From Torymus aiolomorphi (taxonomy: Eukaryota; Arthropoda; Insecta; Hymenoptera; Torymidae), in the NCBI GenBank assembly GCA_036365515.1, contig CM070877.1:64864522-64928521 (forward strand): DNA of 64,000 nucleotides. The letters run 5' to 3'. The position numbers and the translations under genes were made by a program. Of this stretch, positions 21,140 to 32,639 are shown one piece after another (position 1 is the first letter of the stretch; each line of letters starts with the position of its first letter). Below the pieces are notes generated by a model. That model had not been told where the DNA came from. It made no database searches and saw only the letters and a program-made list of their open reading frames with translations.

Positions 21140-24083
21140 AAGGGTGGACTGCAAGCGGGGGTTTCATCAATGTGAACTCTCTTCGGACTTAGATTGTCCA
21201 AGTCCGTCAATTTCTTCTTGATAATCCTTCCTATGATCTATTCGGCTTTGCTGAGACTTGGTTGAACTCAGCTGTTTCTGATGATGTCATTCAAATCCCC
21301 GGCTTTAAGTGGAGGCCGAAGTCCCGTCAGTTAGTTTTTCAAAGTTTTCTCTTCGAATAATTAACCGATTGGGTTGCGATTTTGAGAAATAACTAAACAT
21401 TAATATCCAAAGCGCGCTCAAGTCTCCAAAATCCAAAAAGATAAGAATCTTTTAATTTATATAATAAAAACGCGTTTTACTGATTACAGCGCCATCCTTC
21501 ATTTAAAATACATTGACTCCGGCGTTCCCTTAAAGTAGTCCGGCAAGATCGTTACGCGAATGGCGGAGGCGTAGCTTTGTTTATAAAAGAACACCTTCGC
21601 TGCAAGATTCTAGCGAGGTCCAACATGGAAGGAATCGGAAAACCGGATCTTCCCGAGTTCATTTTCTGTTCTATCAGTGACACCAGGAACCCGCCTGTAC
21701 TTGTCGTGGTAATATATCGACCACCTAAAATTGCCTTTTTAAAAAATGCAGATCTATATACTAATTAAAGAACCTTATCAGGCAATTACAGTCATAAAAT
21801 TGTAATAGGGGATTTCGTAACCTTGCAGCTGAACTATCGCTGCAGCTGGTTCAACACGGCCCCACCCACATAAAGCCTGCATCTCGCACCTGGATTGACG
21901 TGAATCTCGTTGACGAAAATGATAATATCATCAACGACCGAAACATCCCAGCTAACTTTCACAGCAGCCACAATGTTATTGACGTTACCATCCGTTTCAA
22001 CTCTGAGGTGCCAAGAATACAAACTTTTCTGTACAGAGATTATAGAAATATCAATGCCGAAGATCTTGTAGCGCTATTGTCCTGCTGTGATTGGACACCC
22101 TTCGATACTGACGTCCTTGATACAGAGCAAGCTCTGGAATGCCTCTGCGCCAATCTATCGGCAGCCACAGATTCTTTGGCACCGCAAAAAACTTTTGTCC
22201 CGAAAAAGGGCAGGCTGCCGTGGATCAATGCCGAACTAGCCCAGCTGCTCCGCATACGTGACACCCTCTACAAACGCTATACACGTACTGGACCGCAAGA
22301 CCTTTACGTAGAATTTGTCACGCTACGTAAACAAATCAACGAGAAGACTGACCTAGCGAAGACGTCTTATCTACATGCCAGACTAACGGATGCTCTGACA
22401 GATGGCAGTGTCTGGAAGGAGTTACGTGGCCTGGGACTTTTACCCAAACACACCGAGGACTTAAATGGGTTTACTCCAGATGAGCTTAATCGTCACTTTG
22501 CTGGAGTGTCCGTCTCTCCACGGGATGACAATGAGAAACGTCGCAGAATTATATTGGAGAGTAGTGATGAAGGATTCTCCTTCAAACCTATAACTTATAA
22601 TGATGTTATTATCGCGATATCTCATTTTTCATCCCAGGCACGTGGAGTGGATGGGATTCCCCAATGTGTCATTGTCAAAGCATTGCCTGTCATCGGCAAC
22701 CTACTGGTTAAACTCTTTAACTCCTCCCTGACGACTAATATTTTCCTATCCCTCTGGAAGAAAGCAAACATCATTCCTCTAAAGAAAACAAAGGCACGTA
22801 CCTCTCCCTCAGAATTTCGACCCATTGCCTTGCTTTGCTTTCTTTCGAAGGTGCTTGAGAAAATTGCACACGCGCAGCTGATGGAGCATTTGGAGACCAT
22901 GAAAATCCTCGACCCAAATCAGACAGGTTTTCGACGTTTTAATTTCACACAAACAGGAATTATTAGACTGACAGATGGCATCAAATCTGGCATGGACAAA
23001 AAACTCGTGACCATTCTTCTGCTATTTGATTTTAGTAAGGCATTCGACACTATCCTACCTTCTCGACTTCTCGAAAAGCTAGGATTGCTGGGGTTTTTAG
23101 GACTGCCCTCTCGTGGATCAACTCCTACATCGATGGAAGGATGCAAAAGGTGTACTCTAACCTCTCTGGCGAGTCATCGTGGCTCGGTACAAACTTAGGA
23201 GTCCCACAGAGGTCAGTTCTGGGACCTCTGTTGTTCTGCCTCTATATCAATGACCTGCGGGAGGTTCTCGATCCTTTGGGTGTCCAACATATATTATATG
23301 CAGATGATCTGCAAGTTTATTATCAGGTATCGCGTGATAGGTTCGGTGAGGCGGTGGCATTAACTCAACAAGCTGCAAAAGCAGTTTCGGAATGGGCAAC
23401 CGGCGCCGCGCTCAAACTCAATGCAGGTAAGACGAAAGCGATTGTTTTCGGTAGTAATAGTTTTGTCAATAGTTAGATTCTGTCGAGAGTCTCGAAGTGG
23501 TTCTTGATTCTAAAATGACTTCGAAGAATCATGTCGACATCCTACTAAAAAATTCAATAGAACATTGTACCATCTGAGATTCTTCAGGAATTACACCTCC
23601 GAGTCTCTCCGGAAACGGCTGGCCGAGGCACTGCTTTTCGCTCATCTAGACTATTGTTCAGTTGTGATGTTGGACGCATCTCAGGAGTTGCGTAACCGCC
23701 TGCAGGTCCTGCAGAATTCCTGTGGGCGATATATGGCGGGTCTTAGGAGGGATGATCACATCACGCCTCACAGAACCTCTTTGGGTTGGCTACGCATAGA
23801 TTCGAGGAGACACAACTTCATGGATGTACTAATGTACAAAATCGTGCGTATGAATGTTCCGGACTTTCTACTAGGTCTCTTTACTAGACATGTACCCAGA
23901 GGTGCTGTTAGGGGGGTGATAAAAGAACTTGCAGTCCCCCTGATGCGCAAAACTTACGGGGTTAGGTCTTTCAAAGTACAGGGAGCGCATTTATGGAACT
24001 CCCTACCCTCTGAGATTCGGAATTTACCATTTCTCAGTAGGTTCAATACGGCAGTGAAGAGGCACTTATCTGATCTTGATTAA
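21140..24083 (+). pseudogene. LINE ORF2: AP endonuclease and reverse transcriptase (CR1/Jockey-like), broken
   Basis: Endonuclease segments: PSYDLFGFAETWLN (about 21220), then GGGVALFIKEH and VVVIYRPP (21560-21725), ending near SSHNVIDVTI (about 21990). The reverse transcriptase follows in a 432-residue frame (21900-23198) with IPLKKTKARTSPSEFRPIALL, NQTGFRR and LLFDFSKAFDTI. After a frame change near 23100-23150 come GVPQRSVLGPLLFCLYINDL and the YADD active site (about 23300). The last part (23565-24083) follows another break near 23475-23560. Function: target nicking and target-primed reverse transcription. Breaks also include a stop at about 21766 and a roughly 205-bp foreign insert at 21331-21541. 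Confidence 0.9.
21331..21541. mobile_element. About 205-bp insertion in the LINE endonuclease domain
   Basis: The endonuclease reading stops after ...GFKWRPK (about 21325) and resumes at ...RQDRYANGGG (about 21543). The intervening AT-rich block is foreign to the frame. AAGT or AGT occurs at both junctions and could be a short target duplication. I see no terminal inverted repeats and cannot classify it. Confidence 0.6.
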
Positions 24084-24513
24084 GCGTCTTTTATTTATAT
24101 GTATCCTGTTCCGTCCCATATACATGATTTTAAAGTATGAATGTATTTAAGGGATGAATGGGAGAGAGTGCCTGTGCGTTCAGAGACTATGTATTACTGT
24201 GTCATTTTTTAATCGTTTATTGTATTATGTGCGTTTTCTTGTATTTTTAAACTGTATTTGATAGATGTTACAAGTATTTTATGTATGATATTATTCGTAT
24301 TATTTTTCAGTATTCTCATCTGTGATATCACTCTGCGTGACTTGACTTACTGTGATATATAGTATTACCTAGTTTTTAAGTTTGACTGTGATATCACGTG
24401 CAATATTTTTCCTTTTTTTTTTTAATTTCTTTTTAATGTTAATTTAAGCGAAATTTTGTGTTATTTATGAAAATTATTTTATATAATTTACACGAATAAA
24501 CATCTATCTATCT
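24084..24513 (+). mobile_element. LINE 3' UTR and (ATCT)n tail
   Basis: AT-rich sequence downstream of ORF2 ending in an AATAAA (about 24496) and a short CATCTATCTATCTCTC run, typical of LINE 3' termini that end in a simple repeat. It directly abuts the gypsy pol fragment, which marks the 3' end of the insertion. Confidence 0.65.
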
Positions 24514-24559
24514 CTCAACCCTTTTTTTTTGCCTACTTCATTCGCGTGTCTAATAAGGG

Positions 24560-25707
24560 CGGTCAGCCCCTTCTCCGATTGCTTCCTATGGAAAAGGGCT
24601 TTGAGCTTGGCCTGCATAGCACCTGTTCTGCCTTAAAGATATTTGCCAAAAGCTTGCCGTTATATCCAGACTCGTCATGACCTTCACATTCGCGCACTTT
24701 CGTAGGACGTCATCCATACCCTCCGGCCCATCATAATCGTTTTTTTAAACGGAGGTTTAATTCCCTCGCGTCTAAACATAACCGGACTGCTTACAATTTT
24801 TTAATTACCGGCACGATCGGGTTGATATATTGACTTCGCGATCGCTCGATGATATCATATTTCAACATCCTTTCAATTTCCGAATCGACTTTATCAAGGT
24901 GTTTTAATGGTATAGGGTATGATTTAAAAAACTAAGGCTTTTCGCCTGTGAACTCGAGCTTATACTCAAACGATTGAAAACGGCCGGGTGCTTTTCTAAA
25001 AATATCTTGATATCGTCGACCTCTGCTAATTTAGTCTCGATTTCCTCGTCAGTAAGGTCATCTGTAGTCGACTGGTGATCTGCATCTGTGTAGTCGAGAG
25101 GGTCGTCAGGGTCGTGTAATTGGACGGTTAATCGATTAAGCTCCTGCTTTGTCGTTAGGTGCATAATATTTTTATCCCTGGGGTTTTCTGGGTTCTCAAA
25201 TGATATGAAGAGCTGGTCAAAATCAATCGTTAATTTTAATTTCACGTGTGCGTCCACTCCCAAGATACATTCTCGTATGAGTTTAGGTATTATAAGAAAA
25301 TCTAATCCACCTGTCCACGTTCCTAACCTTACTCGCGCTCTGAATTGTTTCTTTAGTCTTACTAATTTTTCATCCGCAAAACCGCTCACTTGCACTCCCA
25401 CCAGTAGGAAAGAAGCACATGTTTTAAAGATCTTCAAGTATTTGTTATAAATGTCCTCCGATATACACGTGATTCTACTTCCGGTATCTATTAACGCCGT
25501 TACCGGACAATTTTCAATCTCGAGTATGACTTCCGGGCATTTAATGGTTCCCGCTTCCTCCTTATCTTCGCGTCCCGACTCTTCATCTAATAGAAAATCT
25601 CCTGTGTTGTCAAATATCGTATTAACCTCATCGTTCTCAGTTGTATCGGGCGGCTGTTCATTTTCCAGTCCAGTTGGATTGTTTATGACCTCTGAGGCTC
25701 CTGACAC
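24560..25707 (-). pseudogene. Gypsy pol: aspartic protease and start of reverse transcriptase
   Basis: The frame 25707-24904 has the retropepsin motif ALIDTGSRITCIS (about 25480-25510) and a later ILGVD element. Downstream in other frames, 24900-24790 shows HLDKVDSEIERMLKYDIIERS and a CLDAR-like word, the beginning of a Ty3/gypsy RT. The polymerase is truncated before its YxDD site and carries stops near 24800. Confidence 0.8.
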
Positions 25708-25942
25708 AACTGTTCCCCGTTTCTCGACTCGTTAGTCTCGATATCGATCTGATTTATCGTGGAAAGGTTGCTCCCTTGTCGCGTATTTGTTCCTCCCACC
25801 TGTTTGTCTGTTTTGCATTTCTATTGTCGTTCTGTAGATAGGGTTGACTTGTCTCCCGCACTGCACCTTTTCATCGAAATGTCGTGAGAATTTATCAATT
25901 ATTTAGCTGATGCTCGGTGTATCGTCTAACATACGTATGTCG

Positions 25943-26899
25943 TTATATAACCTTAATACATACTCGCTCCGCGTCATCTCCCACGTCGCCCCGATAATAT
26001 CCGAACTCTAAATCCCTTCCAACGCGTGATTGCAATGTACTATTCCAATACCTGCTCAGAAATCGGATTTTAAACTGCTCCACGTCTTCTACTACTGACC
26101 CGATATGTTCCCACCATTCCAATGCCGGCCCTTGTAATGCTTGGTTAATTACATGCTTGAAACTATGTTTAGTTACATTAATAGCCTTCAAATAATTCAT
26201 GAATGACTTTATAAAACGCGCTGGCTTGTCTTCCGTACCGGCTTTGAATGTTGGCATTTCATATCTAATGTTATGGGAACTGGGATCGGCCTGCGTCGGC
26301 CTATTTCTAATAATGTTCTCAATCTCGTATTTGTTTTCATCTATTTTTTGCTGTAGCCCTTGGTACCGTTCCTCGAGCCCCACGATCCTATTTTTGTTCG
26401 TCCTACATGACGTCGCGATATGCCCAACCGCCCGTTTATTCACATTCAGCTGCCTAGTTATTCCTACCATTTCGTCTACGACGGTCAGTACTGTCTCTTT
26501 ATTCTCGCGTAGATCCTCGCTATGCTTGCGAATCACTGGGTTCAAAGCGCTAAATCGCGTACGTAATGCGTCTAATGAATCTATCTGTTTCTCGTGTACG
26601 TCTAACCTAAGGATTTTTTAGTGTAATTCATGCCGTAATTAGTTAAGTTTCCGTCGGAACCATAGTTTAAAATTGTCCCCTTCGTCATTTTCGTCCCCCT
26701 CCTTGTTACGCGGTATTTTCCCGTTGCTCATCGTATGGTCTGCAAATGGGTCGACTAGACTAAGCCCTATCCGTTTGTCTCTTTCTCCGAAATCAAGGGA
26801 ACGTCTCACCTTCGTCACCAGGTCGTTTATTTCCGCCTCCTCTAATCCCTCTGTATGTTTGCTTCGGGTTACCCTCTCGGAGGGGACCTTTTCCGACAT
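25943..26899 (-). pseudogene. Gypsy gag-like protein, broken
   Basis: 26899-26639 encodes an acidic leader (EGLEEAEINDLVTKVRRSL). 26545-25943 has a coiled-coil region and then a retrotransposon-gag signature with NQALQGPALEWWEHI and QFKIRFLSRYW. The frames are separated by stops at 26545-26639. The capsid domain would form the particle shell. The nucleocapsid zinc knuckles are not visible, and sequence around 25740-25940 is non-open. Confidence 0.75.
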
Positions 26900-26990
26900 T
26901 CGCGTCTTCTTTTTCTTAGTCCCCGCGATTAGTTCTTTGACAATTCGAGTTTAAATCCTTGTCCTTCCCGCTACCGCTCGGTAACCCCAG

Positions 26991-27404
26991 CTGTGACATT
27001 TCTCCTCCCTCTTGACCCCGGGGGAATACAGTGTTGTGCAAAACTAACGATCACGCGGAATTGCTCCAATCAAAATTAATCTAATTAATCTAAGTTACCC
27101 CACGTATATCGAGAGAATTTATGATATATGTAAAAAAATAATAAAAATGAATTTCAACTTACTATAGCCGCAGATGGGCCGTACTAATTCTACAACACGA
27201 GAGATTCGTGAAGTTACATTAACGCTCGAAAAGGAACTATGTTATGTACTGATAAGTCTACGTATGTTCGTATATATTTCTATCCTCCCTGTATATATCT
27301 GTACGTCAAATACCCTCTATACCTTTTCTAACCAACCAAACCATATATGTATATGAAGAAAATTCCTTTTATTAACGGATGATATTTCTGTGATTTATTA
27401 TCAT
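26991..27404. other. Flank between gypsy fragment and repeat R copy 2
   Basis: No supported gene. This is where the gypsy 5' LTR would be expected on the minus strand, but I cannot define TG...CA ends or a tRNA primer site. Confidence 0.35.
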
Positions 27405-27439
<35 letters not shown>

Positions 27440-27441
27440 TT
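27405..27441. repeat. (TTTA)n microsatellite
   Basis: About nine TTTA units, possibly the tail of a minus-strand LINE 3' end. Repeat R copy 2 begins about 55 bp downstream. Confidence 0.9.
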
Positions 27442-27687
27442 ACGCATTCAAATCACTGGACGTGGCCCCTGCACCCTATCCTCACAAGAGATGCCAATGT
27501 AAGGGTTCGTAAGATAGGAGAAGGACGAAATAAGGTTAGGAGTCACCCGTGTGCAATGATGACTGTAAGGTGTGTGATGACCTTGCTTGTGCTGGTGATC
27601 TCGATACTGCTCACACTGCTCCAGTTGTCCTCAGTTGTAGAACCAATATGCTTTGTATTATATTGATGACATACTTAATTTTAATAT

Positions 27688-29006
27688 TGTAACGGCAGGC
27701 GCGTCTGTGTGTGTGTATGTGCGTGAACACGGAGTTCGGATCGAGCCGACCTCCGACGCACGAGATACATACGGGTAGATGCCCGAAAACGTAAACATGC
27801 CGCGGCCTTGGAGAAGGCAAGGCCGACGATTTCGGCATGAGGATTCGCGAATAGAGTCGGGCTTGTCCTCGTATTTCTCCGGGGGCTTGCGTGTGTGTGA
27901 GTGTAGTTTCGCGCACGTGAAAGAACTGAGCGTAACTACGACACACAATAAGCCCCGAAATGAAAACTCGCGACAACCTTGCGCGAGGGGGAAGGAGAGC
28001 GAGAGACAGAGCCCGGCAGTATTGCTTTTGCTGCCGCGGAGAAGAGCCGCCTTCTATCCGCGCTGTCTAATTGTTCTCGCGAGGAGAGAGAAGGAGAGAG
28101 CGTGACAATCTCAGCGTGCACGAGAGTCGCGATCGCGAGTGCAGTGCGGTGCACGAGAGTGAGAGAGGTGCGACAGTGCAGCAGAGAGAGAGAGAGAGTC
28201 AGAGACGGCATCGGCAAAGAGAGTGAAGGAGAGAGAGAGAGAGACGAGCCGCCTGCGCAGCTAAAGCGAGAAGGAGAGAGAGCTCGAGAAGAGAACGGCA
28301 GTGCGCCGTCAAAGTAAGGACGCTGCGTCGAGGAGAGAGAGCTGCCCCCTTCACTCCGATACGAGGTAGGCCTGGCCAGGTGAGTGCGTGAGCGAACGCT
28401 TCTCCCGCGGACGCCGTTCGTCCGGGAAGCGAAGCGCGGCAACGAGGCCAGCTGATACGTGCGCGAGTACCGAACGCGCGTGGCGTTCGGTACATCTGCC
28501 CGGGTCGCCTTCCGACTCTCACGAGTGTGTGCGTGCGAGCATACAAGCGAGCGCGGGCGCACCACCCGATCATCCGGCGCGCACATTTGAAGCGCGCCAT
28601 TCTTGTATTTGATTTTCGGTGGTTACGGGAAATAAACTGTCTTGCTTTTTACTTAATCGCGTATTATTTCGCGCAACCCGAGTTCAATCCCTTATTCGGT
28701 GGCACGGTGATGAACACCGCCAGCCTCTGCGGTCGCGAGTACGTAGTACTCGCATGATAGCTGAGTAGCTGGGGCAGCACGCTCGAGAGAGAGAGAGCGC
28801 GACGACGAAGTTGCGCGTTGCAACGGGTCGAAAAGGCGCGACTGCTGCTGAAAGCAGCCGACGGCGAGCAACAGTACGAGGCGGCGAGGCCGCTGTTCGC
28901 CGAGGGTTGGCACGAGCAAGTGCTCGTGCCTCTGAATTGCTGCGCCGTTCATCGGTAAGTCCGCGTTGAGAATTAGCGCACCGAGAACAGCTTATAGCCC
29001 GTTACA
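27688..29006. mobile_element. Solo LTR, 1319 bp, with 4-bp target duplication
   Basis: Begins TGTAACGGCAGG and ends CCCGTTACA, so it has TG...CA termini with inverted TGTAACGG/CCGTTACA. ATAT flanks both sides (27684-27687, 29007-29010). Repeat R copy 1 (about 1730-1750) has the uninterrupted TTTTAATATTTAAATTT, proving insertion. The inside is GC- and GA-rich with no coding region, and an AATAAA lies at about 28630. A 4-bp duplication with TG/CA ends fits a Ty3/gypsy-type LTR left after LTR-LTR recombination. The overlapping frames at 27.8-28.95 kb, low in complexity, should not be called genes. Confidence 0.9.
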
Positions 29007-29559
29007 ATATTTAAATTTAATATATTATAGCAAATGATCACGTAATAGCAAATTAATAAGCACTGCGTGAATAAGCAAAAAAAACTAAATCACGAAATAT
29101 TAGCAAATTTCTTTGAATAATAATAAATCTAGAATGAGTAATAATTGTATAAAAACGCAGAAATCCAATTAATATTCGCATATGATAACTAATTAAATTA
29201 TAAATAAGATTAATATTTTAAATAAATGGTGATCACAAATAATAAGATAAAGTTCGTATTTCTCAAATAGATAAAATATAAATCACTACAAAATTCCAAT
29301 TATTTGATAATTATTGTGAAAGTGTTAGGAGATAGGAAATGGTGGTGGAAGATGCCCAGCTATAATAATAATAGCAATGTAAGAAAAATTGTGATTTATT
29401 AAATACCCTTACTTGGGTAATAATGTAAACATACATATAAGATTATAGAGTGTTAGTTGCATCTAATGGTAGTTTTCTTTGTATTAATATATAATGATAC
29501 TAATGGCTTATCTCTACCAGGTAATGTTTTTCTAAATAAAAAACAACATTTGTCGTGTT

Positions 29560-29604
29560 TCGACGTTTCGGACACTTTTCTTTGTGTCCCTCATCAGGAT
29601 TAAT
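29560..29604 (-). ncRNA. Hammerhead-like motif, left Penelope copy
   Basis: On the minus strand: CTGATGAG, a perfect 6-bp stem GGACAC/GTGTCC with an 8-nt loop, then GAAACGTC. The GTC after GAAAC is a permissible cleavage triplet, but stem I pairing is weak (about 2 bp) and there is one extra G after CTGATGA. Confidence 0.5.
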
Positions 29605-29944
29605 GAGACAGTGTCAATTAGTTACGCAGAGAACAATCCGCTCGTCAATAATTAAATTTTACAAAATTCCCGCTTATATACTACCCAATGTGTGTGTATT
29701 CGAGAATATATGTTATCACAGATATAACTACTACATATAAATGGTGACGTGAAGTAGAAATGGTGGGAAAGGTGTCGCTGCAGAGCTCGTAAACGGAGAG
29801 AGGTAACAGGGCGACACACATTGGAGGAGGTGACGCTATCGATGTTCTAATAAGCGGGCTAAGCCAACTTACACGCTGTGTAGTCAAACCTCCTACATGT
29901 GTGCGTTCCTGATACCTTTACAAAGTCATAGAACGGTAAGTACA

Positions 29945-30237
29945 TTATTTTGGAGATGAGAAATCGAAATTTTTTATAAACGTATTATATTCGTTAGGTA
30001 GCCTTGTAATTTCGAACTGTTTATTCATAAAATTTGATTGTGTGTGAATAAAAAACGCCTCTGAAAAAAGCCTTTGTCCATTATTAATTTCATTGTCTAA
30101 TATTTTTATATTTTCGAAATCTATTGTGTGATTTGTTTCATTAGTGTGCATAAATAATCCGGAACTCGTTTGTCCGACATAAGAAGCGTTGCAATCATGG
30201 CAATTGATCTTATATACGACAACAAATTTTAGACAAA
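29945..30237 (-). pseudogene. Penelope-like GIY-YIG endonuclease fragment, left copy
   Basis: A minus-strand frame with VVYKINCHDCNASYVGQTSSG, then NETNHTIDFENIKILDNE. The Cys pair and the YVG-type core identify a Penelope-like GIY-YIG domain. The segment between the YVG core and NHTIDF is shorter than in the 9.3-kb copy, so part of the catalytic loop is deleted. The frame begins at the junction with the right copy. Confidence 0.72.
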
Positions 30238-30239
30238 CA

Positions 30240-30687
30240 GAACCTGTTAATAATAAAGCCATCATTAGCTTGACTTATGTTAAGGAACTGGAATTTTGCA
30301 ACCATAACTTCTTTAAACAATTTAGTACAAAGGTTGTCTATAGCACTACAAATAAGTTAAATCATATTATAAAGTTAGGTAAAGATAAAACAGAAAAAGT
30401 TAATCAAGCCAATATCGTATATAAGATCAATTGCCGTGATTGCAACGCTTCTTATGTCGGACAAACGAGTAGACGCCGGATTATTTATGCACACTAATAA
30501 AACAAATCACACAATAGATTTCGAAAATATAAAAATATTAGACAATGAAATTAATAATAGACAAAGGCTTTTTTCAGAGGAGTTTTTTATTCACACACAA
30601 TCAAATTTTATGAATAAACAGTTCGAAATTACAAGGCTAAAAATTTCGATTTCTCATCTCCGAAATAATGTACTTGCCGTTCTATGA
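30240..30687 (+). pseudogene. Penelope-like linker and GIY-YIG endonuclease fragment, right copy
   Basis: Plus-strand reading with LNHIIKLGKDKTEKVNQANIV, then the Cys pair CRDCNASYVGQTSRR, and after a frame change at about 30480 the segment NKTNHTIDFENIKILDNE. It is homologous to the left copy and the 9.3-kb copy, more complete at the N-terminal side, and lacks the reverse transcriptase. Confidence 0.72.
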
Positions 30688-31017
30688 CTTTGTAAAGGTA
30701 TCAGGAACGCACACATGTAGGAGGTTTGACTACACAGCGTGTAAGTTGGCTTAGCCCGCTTATTAAAACATCGATAGCGCCACCTCCTCCAATGTGTGTC
30801 GCCCTGTTACCTCTCTCAGTTTACGAGTTCTGTCAGCGACGCCTTTCCCACCATTTCTACTTCACGTCACCATTTATATGTAGTAGTTATATCTGTGATA
30901 ACATATATTCTCGAATACACACACATTGGGTACTATATAAGCGGGAATTTTGTAAAATTTAGTTATTGACGAGCGGATTGTTCTCTGCGTAACTAGATTG
31001 ACACTGTCTCATTAATC

Positions 31018-31062
31018 CTGATGAGGGATACAAAGAAAAGTGTCCGAAACGTCGAAACACGA
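31018..31062 (+). ncRNA. Hammerhead-like motif, right Penelope copy
   Basis: The same motif on the plus strand, with stem II reduced by substitution (GGATAC/GTGTCC allows wobble pairing). It sits about 330 bp 3' of the endonuclease reading. Confidence 0.48.
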
Positions 31063-32122
31063 CAAATGTTGTTTTTTATTTAGAAAAACATTACCTGGTA
31101 GATATGCCATTAGTATCATTATATATTAATATAAGATTATATAGTGTAAAATGGAATGATTTATAAAAGAGAGGGGATATAAAACAAATTTTCTCGTAGA
31201 GTTATCCCGGCAGGTATATAATAAGTATAATATTTCGCAAATATTAATAGCACATACAAAAGAAATAGCACGAGATATGAACTGAACCAAGTAAAAAAAA
31301 AAAATAAAAGATTTCTATATAAACTCTAATCAAATTCCTACGCGGCCGTGTATTTCTTCCGAACAAAAAAAATATGTGAAACGACAAAAAAATATATATT
31401 TCTTTGCAGATCCTAACGCTACTTAAAATAACCGTAATACGCGCCGCTGGTGTTCCTCAAGGTCTTCGAGTCATGCGTGTATGTTGTCACAGGCAACCTG
31501 GCGCTCTTGTGCGGGGTGGCCTTGCGGTCACGTCCGCCGAATTGGGGGGGGGGGGGGGCTATGCCGTTCCCTGCTTTGCGCCTCTAAGCCCGATTGATTT
31601 GATTAATTTTCGCCGAGTTTGGCGAACCAACTCGACTTGGCCCGCTTTCTCCCTAGGGATTAATCGCAGGCCTATATTCTGGCTACATACTTCTACGCAT
31701 TTTTTTTTTTTTAAGGAAAAACTCTGGATCCTGGTGGTTGCTGCGGCCGGTCTTCGTCCACGTGGTTGAAAAGCGAGTCCGACTTTAAAAAGCAGAAGAA
31801 AACCGCAAGCTGAAGCGCGTGCGCACTCGTCCTGGCAAAAAAAAAGAAAGCTATGCCTGGAGTACGGACTGAGAACGCCACTCCGCCGGGAGCGCACCTC
31901 TATTTATGTTCCATTCCACTACCTGCGCAGTCGACGAACTCCCATAAGTGTCGGATTGTAAGTGCTCACCCTAGTCATAGGTCCCCCTCCCCCAGACTGC
32001 TGTGCTGCTACCCTTCCATGCCCCTGGCCTTGCCGCGAAGCTCTATTTTCTCAAAGAAAGCGACATTTAAACAATATACATGCGAACACAACATACATCA
32101 AAGGAATTCAAACAATCACACA

Positions 32123-32310
32123 AGTAGATAAATAACAGGGCTTCTGGAGTCACACGGCTTCTGGAGTCAGTATAATTTCTGCGGTCTACCCCGACTGCAG
32201 TTCTGCGGTCAGCTGGTTGATCGCAGAAAGTATACTGACTCTAGAAGCGGCATGACTCTAGAAGCGGCATGACTAGAAGCGACACTAGCAGCCAGCGGTT
32301 GATAAGTTAT
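32123..32310 (+). repeat. Polinton left terminal inverted repeat
   Basis: Aligns in reverse complement with 55718 to about 55510. It contains internal repeats of GCTTCTGGAGTCA and TCTAGAAGCGGCATGA and a partly palindromic centre (CTGCGGTC...GACTGCAG). Divergence between the two ends is substantial. Confidence 0.75.
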
Positions 32311-32639
32311 CTACTTATAAATATTTAAAACTTCTTATAACCCTGTTGCTCGGGCAAAGGACAGGTATTTGTCGAAAATTTTTCCGAACATTTTTTCCAC
32401 TGCGACTTTTTTGTATCGTTTTGTATAAGTTGTTTTTGCTCAGGAGCAACGGTCGAGCTACTTTGACTCATTATTAGGGAATGAAAGCCTCTAACGACCT
32501 CATCACGATTATATAACTTCGACTGATTGGTACCGAGAGTATCGTAATCACCTAGCGGTCATCTAAGAAACTATTTAAAGGGGGATAGAAGCCCGACCTC
32601 GCTCCCATCCTGTGAGGTTTTACCTGTCTATCAATCCCT
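32311..32639. other. Polinton left subterminal non-coding DNA
   Basis: No supported gene. It contains a segment (32330-32470) with several TTTTTCC and TTTTGTATCG words and no obvious repeat with the rest of the window. Confidence 0.35.

Larger units (their letters stand above)
24514..26990 (-). mobile_element. Gypsy-type LTR retrotransposon, internal fragment
   Basis: The minus strand carries in order a gag-like leader (26899-26639), a gag capsid-like frame (26545-25943), a protease plus RT start (25707-24904), and a decayed RT piece down to about 24560. No LTR is evident at either side, and the 3' two thirds of pol is missing where the LINE abuts. The solo LTR at 27688-29006 is separate and sits within repeat R. 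Confidence 0.8.
29454..31130. mobile_element. Head-to-head pair of truncated Penelope-like elements
   Basis: The left copy reads on the minus strand (about 30237 to 29460) and the right copy on the plus strand (30240 to 31130). They are inverted repeats of each other, with the right one slightly longer in coding sequence. The pair is flanked by a 17-bp near-perfect duplication, ATAAGATTATAGAGTGT (29437-29453) and ATAAGATTATATAGTGT (31131-31147), and interrupts repeat R relative to copy 1. Inverted partial tandem copies are a known configuration of Penelope-like insertions. Both 3' ends carry hammerhead-like motifs. Confidence 0.85.
27497..32122. repeat. Repeat R copy 2, left part (split by a solo LTR and a Penelope pair)
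   Basis: Collinear with 1606 to about 4710 of copy 1 apart from a roughly 50-bp extra block near 27600-27650, the solo LTR at 27688-29006 and the Penelope-like pair at 29454-31130. It lacks the TA-flanked element of copy 1. It breaks off at the Polinton target duplication and resumes at 55719. Confidence 0.88.

Noticed and set aside
27779..28952. Several 90-216-residue frames in GC-rich DNA
   Set aside because: They overlap on both strands, are low in complexity and lie wholly inside the solo LTR defined by target duplication and empty site.
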